NCBI GenBank assembly: GCA_013388525.1
Contig: JACAFA010000105.1
Location: 1-26,362 of the forward strand
From: Ignavibacteriaceae bacterium
Lineage (GTDB): Bacteria > Bacteroidota > Ignavibacteria > Ignavibacteriales > Ignavibacteriaceae
DNA length: 26,362 nt
Direction of reading: 5' to 3'
In this document: one piece after another, positions 22,686 through 26,362 of the stretch
Layout: every line of letters starts with the position of its first letter
Numbering within the stretch: position 1 is the stretch's first letter
Notes under the pieces: generated by a model
Told to the model about the DNA's origin: nothing
What the model saw: only the letters and a program-made list of their open reading frames with translations
The model's database searches: none
Translations under genes and position numbers: made by a program

Positions 22686-23890
22686 AAAGTATGTTTTGTT
22701 CCGCAGCGGGGGCAGAACAGTTCTTTCTTTTTAAAGTCGGGAGGAATTTTAATTTTTAATCCGCAGGAACAATTGATGAAAGAGTAGTTGTTCACTTTCA
22801 TCATTATATCTCCGGTGTCTCTTTTTGTTTGTTTGTTTAAGCCGGGTGCAACCTGAGTCACTGTAGCTTCTTTCAATCCTATTTGAGTTTGATCAGTTAA
22901 TCCTGATGAAGGAATAATTTGAGAATTACTTCTCTTTATTTTGCTGAATGCATTCTGATAATCAACATAGTTTGCACCACCCGAAATGCTTCTGAGAATC
23001 CTTACTCTTTCAGAAATTGGCGGATGAGTACTTGTCAAATCAGAAAGTTTTTGCCCTTTAGGTTTGAGTGGATTAGCGATATACATCGGAGCAGTAACTT
23101 TGTTCGCTGTTTTCAATTCTTCGGTTGAGTTTGCAATTTTCTCCAGGGCAGAAGCAAGTCCTTCAGGATATCTGGTATAACGAACAGCCGATGCATCAGC
23201 CAGATATTCTCTCTTTCTTGAGATGGCAAAGTAGAGTAGCTGTGCAAGTATCGGTGCAAGTATAGCAAATACAATTGCAACGATCATAATTATCATTTGT
23301 CCCTGCCCGCTGCTCTTAGAGGACTTTGAACTGTATCTTCCTCCACCAAACCAGAGAGTTCTCAGAAATACTTCTGAGATAAGAACAATACTGCCGAGCA
23401 TTATTCCAGCAAATGTCATAAACATAACATCACGATTGACAATGTGGGAAACTTCGTGAGCAACAACTCCCTGAAGTTCATCTCTGTTCAATCTTGCAAG
23501 CAATCCAGCAGTTACTGCAACTGCACTGTTATCTGGTTTCATTCCGGTCGCGAAAGCATTCGGTGCAGCATCATTAATGATATAAACTTTGGGCATAGCA
23601 GGAAGTCCTGCAGAAATTTTCATTTCCTCAACAACATTAAAAAGCTGAGGATGAACTTCTTTTGTTACTTCCTTTGCTCCACTGACAGCAAGAAGAATTT
23701 TACTTCCGCTGAAATAGCTGATGAGTGAGAGAATTCCCCAAATAATTAACGCAAAGAAAATCCCGATGAATCCTCCGCCATCGGGATAATATGCACTTCC
23801 GAAAAAATAACCGAGCAACAGCAATGTTAATCCCAGAGAGAAAAATAGAACTAACGACTTTCGTCTGTTTGCTTCAATTAATTCCCACAT
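22682..23890 (-). CDS. htpX: HtpX-like M48 membrane zinc metalloprotease with C-terminal zinc ribbon
   Basis: The 402-residue protein has four predicted transmembrane segments (about 12-30, 40-66, 157-180 and 199-224). The M48 zinc site is HEVSH (145-149) with the third ligand Glu228 in KREYLADASAVRYT. NAFATG at about 111-116 is also typical. These proteases degrade damaged or misassembled inner-membrane proteins. The C-terminus is longer than in E. coli HtpX. It ends in a small CxC...CxxC ribbon (Cys374, Cys376, Cys393, Cys396) which probably binds zinc in the cytoplasm. LemA and a zf-TFIIB protein are encoded upstream on the same strand; LemA-HtpX pairing is common in bacteria. The 245-base gap to lemA may contain its own promoter. 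Confidence 0.9.
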   Translation of the reverse strand: MWELIEANRRKSLVLFFSLGLTLLLLGYFFGSAYYPDGGGFIGIFFALIIWGILSLISYFSGSKILLAVSGAKEVTKEVHPQLFNVVEEMKISAGLPAMPKVYIINDAAPNAFATGMKPDNSAVAVTAGLLARLNRDELQGVVAHEVSHIVNRDVMFMTFAGIMLGSIVLISEVFLRTLWFGGGRYSSKSSKSSGQGQMIIMIVAIVFAILAPILAQLLYFAISRKREYLADASAVRYTRYPEGLASALEKIANSTEELKTANKVTAPMYIANPLKPKGQKLSDLTSTHPPISERVRILRSISGGANYVDYQNAFSKIKRSNSQIIPSSGLTDQTQIGLKEATVTQVAPGLNKQTKRDTGDIMMKVNNYSFINCSCGLKIKIPPDFKKKELFCPRCGTKHTL

Positions 23891-24085
23891 TAATTAGCTA
23901 CCCTTATCATCTTTGGTTTGCATGGATGTATGAATGGATGATTGCACGATTAGATAATAAACTAAAAGTATTTTTCAAGTTTGGTCACGATATAATTTGT
24001 TATTAGTTGTTTGTTAATGGTTATAGTTTTTTAGTTTCTGGTTGTTAACTAAAAAACGAAAACTGAAAACTTATGGACCAAAACT

Positions 24086-24107
24086 ATGGCAAAGCCATGC
24101 CTTTGGC
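24086..24107. repeat. Double palindrome ATGGC-AAA-GCCAT / GCC-TTT-GGC
   Basis: A 5-base-arm hairpin (24086-24098) is followed directly by GCCTTTGGC (24099-24107), just after the lemA gene. It echoes the element at 2185-2210, which has the same GCCTTTGGC after a 5-base-arm hairpin. Confidence 0.4.
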
Positions 24108-24135
24108 AAAAACCACTAAACCAATAACTAACTTT

Positions 24136-24690
24136 TCAGAAACTAACTTTCGGAACTTCTCTTTCTTTTGCATCCTCAACCTGGAAGAATTCTTCCTGCT
24201 TGAAGTTGAACATTCCGGCAATAATGTTCGATGGGAACATCTGGATTTTGTTATTATAAAAGAGAACCTGATCGTTATAGCTCTGCCTTGCAAAAGAAAT
24301 TTTATTTTCGGTTGATGTCAGCTCTTCCTGCAATGCAAGGAAATTCTGGTTTGCCTTTAAGTCAGGGTAGTTTTCAACCTGAACTCGAAGCTGCCCCAAA
24401 GCACCGCTCAACAAACCCTCTGCCTGTGCTTTCTCACCAACAGTTCCGGCATTCATTGCCTGGCTGCGGTACTTTGTGATGTTTTCCATTATCTCGCGTT
24501 CGTGCTTCATATAACCTTTTACGGTTTCCAGCAGGTTTGGGATAAGGTCATGTCTTCTTTTTAACTGAACATCTATCTGCGACCAGGCATTCTTTACCCT
24601 GTTCCTTAATTGAATTAACGAGTTGTACATCGAGATCACAAACAGGACAACAACTGCAACTACAACCAGAATGATTATTAATCCGGTCAT
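24136..24690 (-). CDS. lemA: LemA-family membrane protein
   Basis: The 184-residue protein has one N-terminal transmembrane helix (about 4-22). The LemA helical bundle follows, with its conserved opening [40 protein letters not shown] and later [30 protein letters not shown] and [19 protein letters not shown]. LemA proteins are anchored in the inner membrane; a general biochemical activity is not established. The start overlaps the stop of the zf-TFIIB gene by ATGA, so the two are co-translated, and the M48 protease gene lies downstream. The set suggests a shared envelope quality-control task, which is an inference. Confidence 0.95.
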   Translation of the reverse strand: MTGLIIILVVVAVVVLFVISMYNSLIQLRNRVKNAWSQIDVQLKRRHDLIPNLLETVKGYMKHEREIMENITKYRSQAMNAGTVGEKAQAEGLLSGALGQLRVQVENYPDLKANQNFLALQEELTSTENKISFARQSYNDQVLFYNNKIQMFPSNIIAGMFNFKQEEFFQVEDAKEREVPKVSF

Positions 24691-25097
24691 TTACTACCTC
24701 CATTATTTTGGGATGAATTTTCAAACATATCTTTTAAAAGATTGATTATTTTATTCTCTTTATTCACGGAACCGAACTCAACAACTTTTTTTAGTTCTCC
24801 TCGGTCAAACCAGATGCCGTGACTCTTCCTACACTTGTCGACAACTACTTTGTTCTTATCGCCAATCTCAAACTTTTTCATATGCTTTCCGCAAATGGGA
24901 CAATCGTAGCTTTTCTCTTTTACTTCTCCGGCTTCTTTAAACAAATTGACCAGTCTGTTTCTCTCCTCATCAGTTTCAAGAAGCAGTTCAAGCTCACCGG
25001 CATCAAGCCATACTCCATCGCAGCCAGTACAGAAATCTACTTCAATTTGCTCAAGCTCAAGCACAATCATTGGATCTTTACAAACGGGGCAAAGCAT
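24687..25097 (-). CDS. Double zf-TFIIB zinc-ribbon protein
   Basis: The 136-residue protein holds two zf-TFIIB-type ribbons. The first has CPVC (3-6) and CTGC (23-26) followed by [14 protein letters not shown]. The second has CPIC (66-69) and then Cys89 in [16 protein letters not shown]. In the second ribbon the fourth ligand (normally the second Cys of CPxC) is Ser92, so zinc binding there may use the adjacent His93 or be lost. There is no membrane segment. The function of these small proteins is unknown; the name comes from the ribbon and does not imply transcription initiation. It heads the transcript with lemA (ATGA overlap). Confidence 0.88.
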   Translation of the reverse strand: MLCPVCKDPMIVLELEQIEVDFCTGCDGVWLDAGELELLLETDEERNRLVNLFKEAGEVKEKSYDCPICGKHMKKFEIGDKNKVVVDKCRKSHGIWFDRGELKKVVEFGSVNKENKIINLLKDMFENSSQNNGGSK

Positions 25098-25180
25098 AAC
25101 TTATTAAATAATTGAATTTTATTTGTAAAATTAGCTATGAAAGGATATTATTAAAAAATTTGAAGTTAATTAACAGCTAT

Positions 25181-25214
25181 AAAAAAGGTCAGGTTTTTAG
25201 CCCGACCTTTTTTT
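25181..25214. terminator. Intrinsic terminator after the sorting-domain gene
   Basis: AAAAAAGGTC (25181-25190) pairs with GACCTTTTTTT (25204-25214) around a loop that can also pair GG with CC. It has T-tracts on both strands. It is placed 15 bases downstream of the minus-strand stop at 25229, before the promoter region of the zf-TFIIB gene. Confidence 0.88.
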
Positions 25215-25228
25215 ATGGAATCTTCAAA

Positions 25229-26362
25229 TTACTTTAGGAGGATCATCTTCTTAGAACTAATATATTTTTCTGCGACTAATTGGTAGATGTACACTCCACT
25301 CGCCAGATTCGAGGCGTTAAACTGAATATCATACCTTCCGGCTTGCTGTTTGGTGTTTACCAGTTCTTTTACTTTTCTTCCGAGTATGTCGTAGATGATG
25401 AGTGATACTTCGCTTGTATTTGGCAGATCGTATTTGATTGTTGTTACAGGGTTAAAAGGATTCGGGTAGTTCTGATACAATGTGAATTCTATTGGTATGA
25501 GTTCTTCGTTTGACTTTAATCCGCTTTTGCCTCTGCTTTTCAGCAGCTCACTCAACTTGTTCGTGTAATCGGACAAGTTGGACACGCTATACTTACCCAA
25601 TATTCCTTTGTTCAAAGTGCTGTCCTGAGGAAGTAAGAGTGCAGTAGTAAGTGCATCTATCTGCCTGTATAGTGCGATATCGGTGTTTGGATTTTGTTGT
25701 GCTATTTCGTCAAAGTTATTAATTGCTGGTAAGTATTCTGCTGCTGAAACCAAACACAAGTCACTCAAATGTTTTAATGTTCCAATCATCAAACTATCTG
25801 TTTGATTTGCAACTTTCTGTAAATAGTAATCTTTTAATTGATTGAACACAGAAGGAGAACTATTTGTCAAGTTAGCAATTGTGTATAAACGATTGTACGA
25901 TTGAATACTTCCGTTGTTGTTACCATAATTCTGAATGATTCCCTCATATTCTTGTTTTGCTTGATTGTACTGATTGTTATAGTAATAACTATTTGCTGTT
26001 GCATATCTGGATTCTATATCTGTTAAACCATTTGCATTATTTCCAGTGGAGTAAACGGTATCATAGACCTCACCTTTTGAATTGGCTAAAATTAGTTCAG
26101 CTTCACCTTGTGAATATGTGCAAGGTTCAGAAAAATAATCCGAATAATCTATCGTGACTTCTTCACCAAATCTGCCTGTCGGATCATTACCATAAACAGG
26201 ATGATTTCCCCAGTAATTAGCTCTTGCTTGTATTATTGATTCGGGAATTTTTCTTCCATCAACTAAATACAAATTATTACATTGTTGTTGAACTCCATCT
26301 CTGTCATCTGCAATTGTGTTGCATCCTTTTTCAAGCTTGACGAGAGAACTGAGTAAGTATAG
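25229..26362 (-). CDS. Secreted protein with type IX sorting domain, 5' end outside window
   Basis: The frame is open to the window edge: upstream of the first possible start (a TTG at 26270-26272, which is Leu-Tyr-Leu in context) about 30 further codons continue without a stop. The true start is therefore beyond 26362, and 377 residues are visible. The visible part includes an Asn/Tyr-rich helical segment resembling TPR-like repeats (NQYNQAKQEYEGIIQNYG, then DSLMIGTLKHLSDLCLV). From about 85 residues before the end it carries a sorting domain (LYQNYPNPFNPVTTIKY, then IYDILGRKVKELV, then NLASGVYIYQLVA, ending KKMILLK). The protein should be exported and processed by the type IX system. It shares its sorting-domain type with the 1451-2071 protein but is otherwise unrelated. 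A strong terminator follows. Confidence 0.88.
   Translation of the reverse strand, partial: LYLLSSLVKLEKGCNTIADDRDGVQQQCNNLYLVDGRKIPESIIQARANYWGNHPVYGNDPTGRFGEEVTIDYSDYFSEPCTYSQGEAELILANSKGEVYDTVYSTGNNANGLTDIESRYATANSYYYNNQYNQAKQEYEGIIQNYGNNNGSIQSYNRLYTIANLTNSSPSVFNQLKDYYLQKVANQTDSLMIGTLKHLSDLCLVSAAEYLPAINNFDEIAQQNPNTDIALYRQIDALTTALLLPQDSTLNKGILGKYSVSNLSDYTNKLSELLKSRGKSGLKSNEELIPIEFTLYQNYPNPFNPVTTIKYDLPNTSEVSLIIYDILGRKVKELVNTKQQAGRYDIQFNASNLASGVYIYQLVAEKYISSKKMILLK

Overview
The window is AT-rich bacterial DNA, densely coded and mostly read from the minus strand. It most resembles the Ignavibacteria/Chlorobi side of the Bacteroidota superphylum. Two secreted proteins (1451-2071 and 25229-26362) end in the 'NFPNPFNPxTxI ... 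YDxLGxxV ... YxYxLxAxxxxxxKKMxLxK' C-terminal sorting domain of type IX secretion. Several genes also have good Shine-Dalgarno sequences (for example AAGGAGGT at 9641-9648), which classical Bacteroidetes rarely use. The lineage is an inference; the window holds no rRNA or tRNA gene to test it.

Layout. 22-1446 (+): a C39-like papain-fold protein and an isochorismatase-family hydrolase. 1451-6589 (-): three exported proteins (a small sorting-domain protein, a HEAT/TIG protein, and an 834-residue multidomain protein with an HEGIH motif), separated by repeat-rich spacers and headed by a 10-G tract inside a possible promoter. 6988-8226 (+): a TPR protein with a TTG start. 8347-9637 (-): a lipoprotein and a Yip1-family membrane protein. 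9992-11594: VOC protein (+), OsmC protein (-), secreted fasciclin protein (+). 11644-13741 (-): an aromatic-L-amino-acid-decarboxylase-type PLP enzyme followed by a MarC-family membrane protein. 13924-14928 (+): an SCO1/SenC lipoprotein and a PCuAC copper chaperone, a likely copper-delivery pair for a CuA oxidase.

15057-22259 (-) is the most striking part: six tightly packed genes transcribed in the order ferredoxin-type 4x[4Fe-4S] protein, NrfD/HybB-type quinol-linked membrane subunit, 13-heme periplasmic cytochrome c, a histidine kinase, and two response regulators. The kinase has a CxxCH heme motif in its periplasmic sensor and a cysteine-rich, zinc-ribbon-like insertion inside its ATPase domain. 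Both response regulators carry, after the receiver domain, a domain that aligns without gaps to the glycine-cleavage H protein but lacks the lipoylated lysine. I read this as an extracytoplasmic redox complex of the Hmc/Dsr/Nrf type with its own redox-sensing two-component system whose output domain is a degenerate lipoyl-like fold. It is the best candidate here for an undescribed system.

22682-25097 (-) holds an HtpX-type membrane protease, LemA and a double zf-TFIIB protein. The window ends in a 5'-truncated sorting-domain protein. No insertion sequences, CRISPR arrays, tRNAs or rRNAs were seen. Short hairpin repeats are common in the intergenic DNA, and some show compensatory arm changes.
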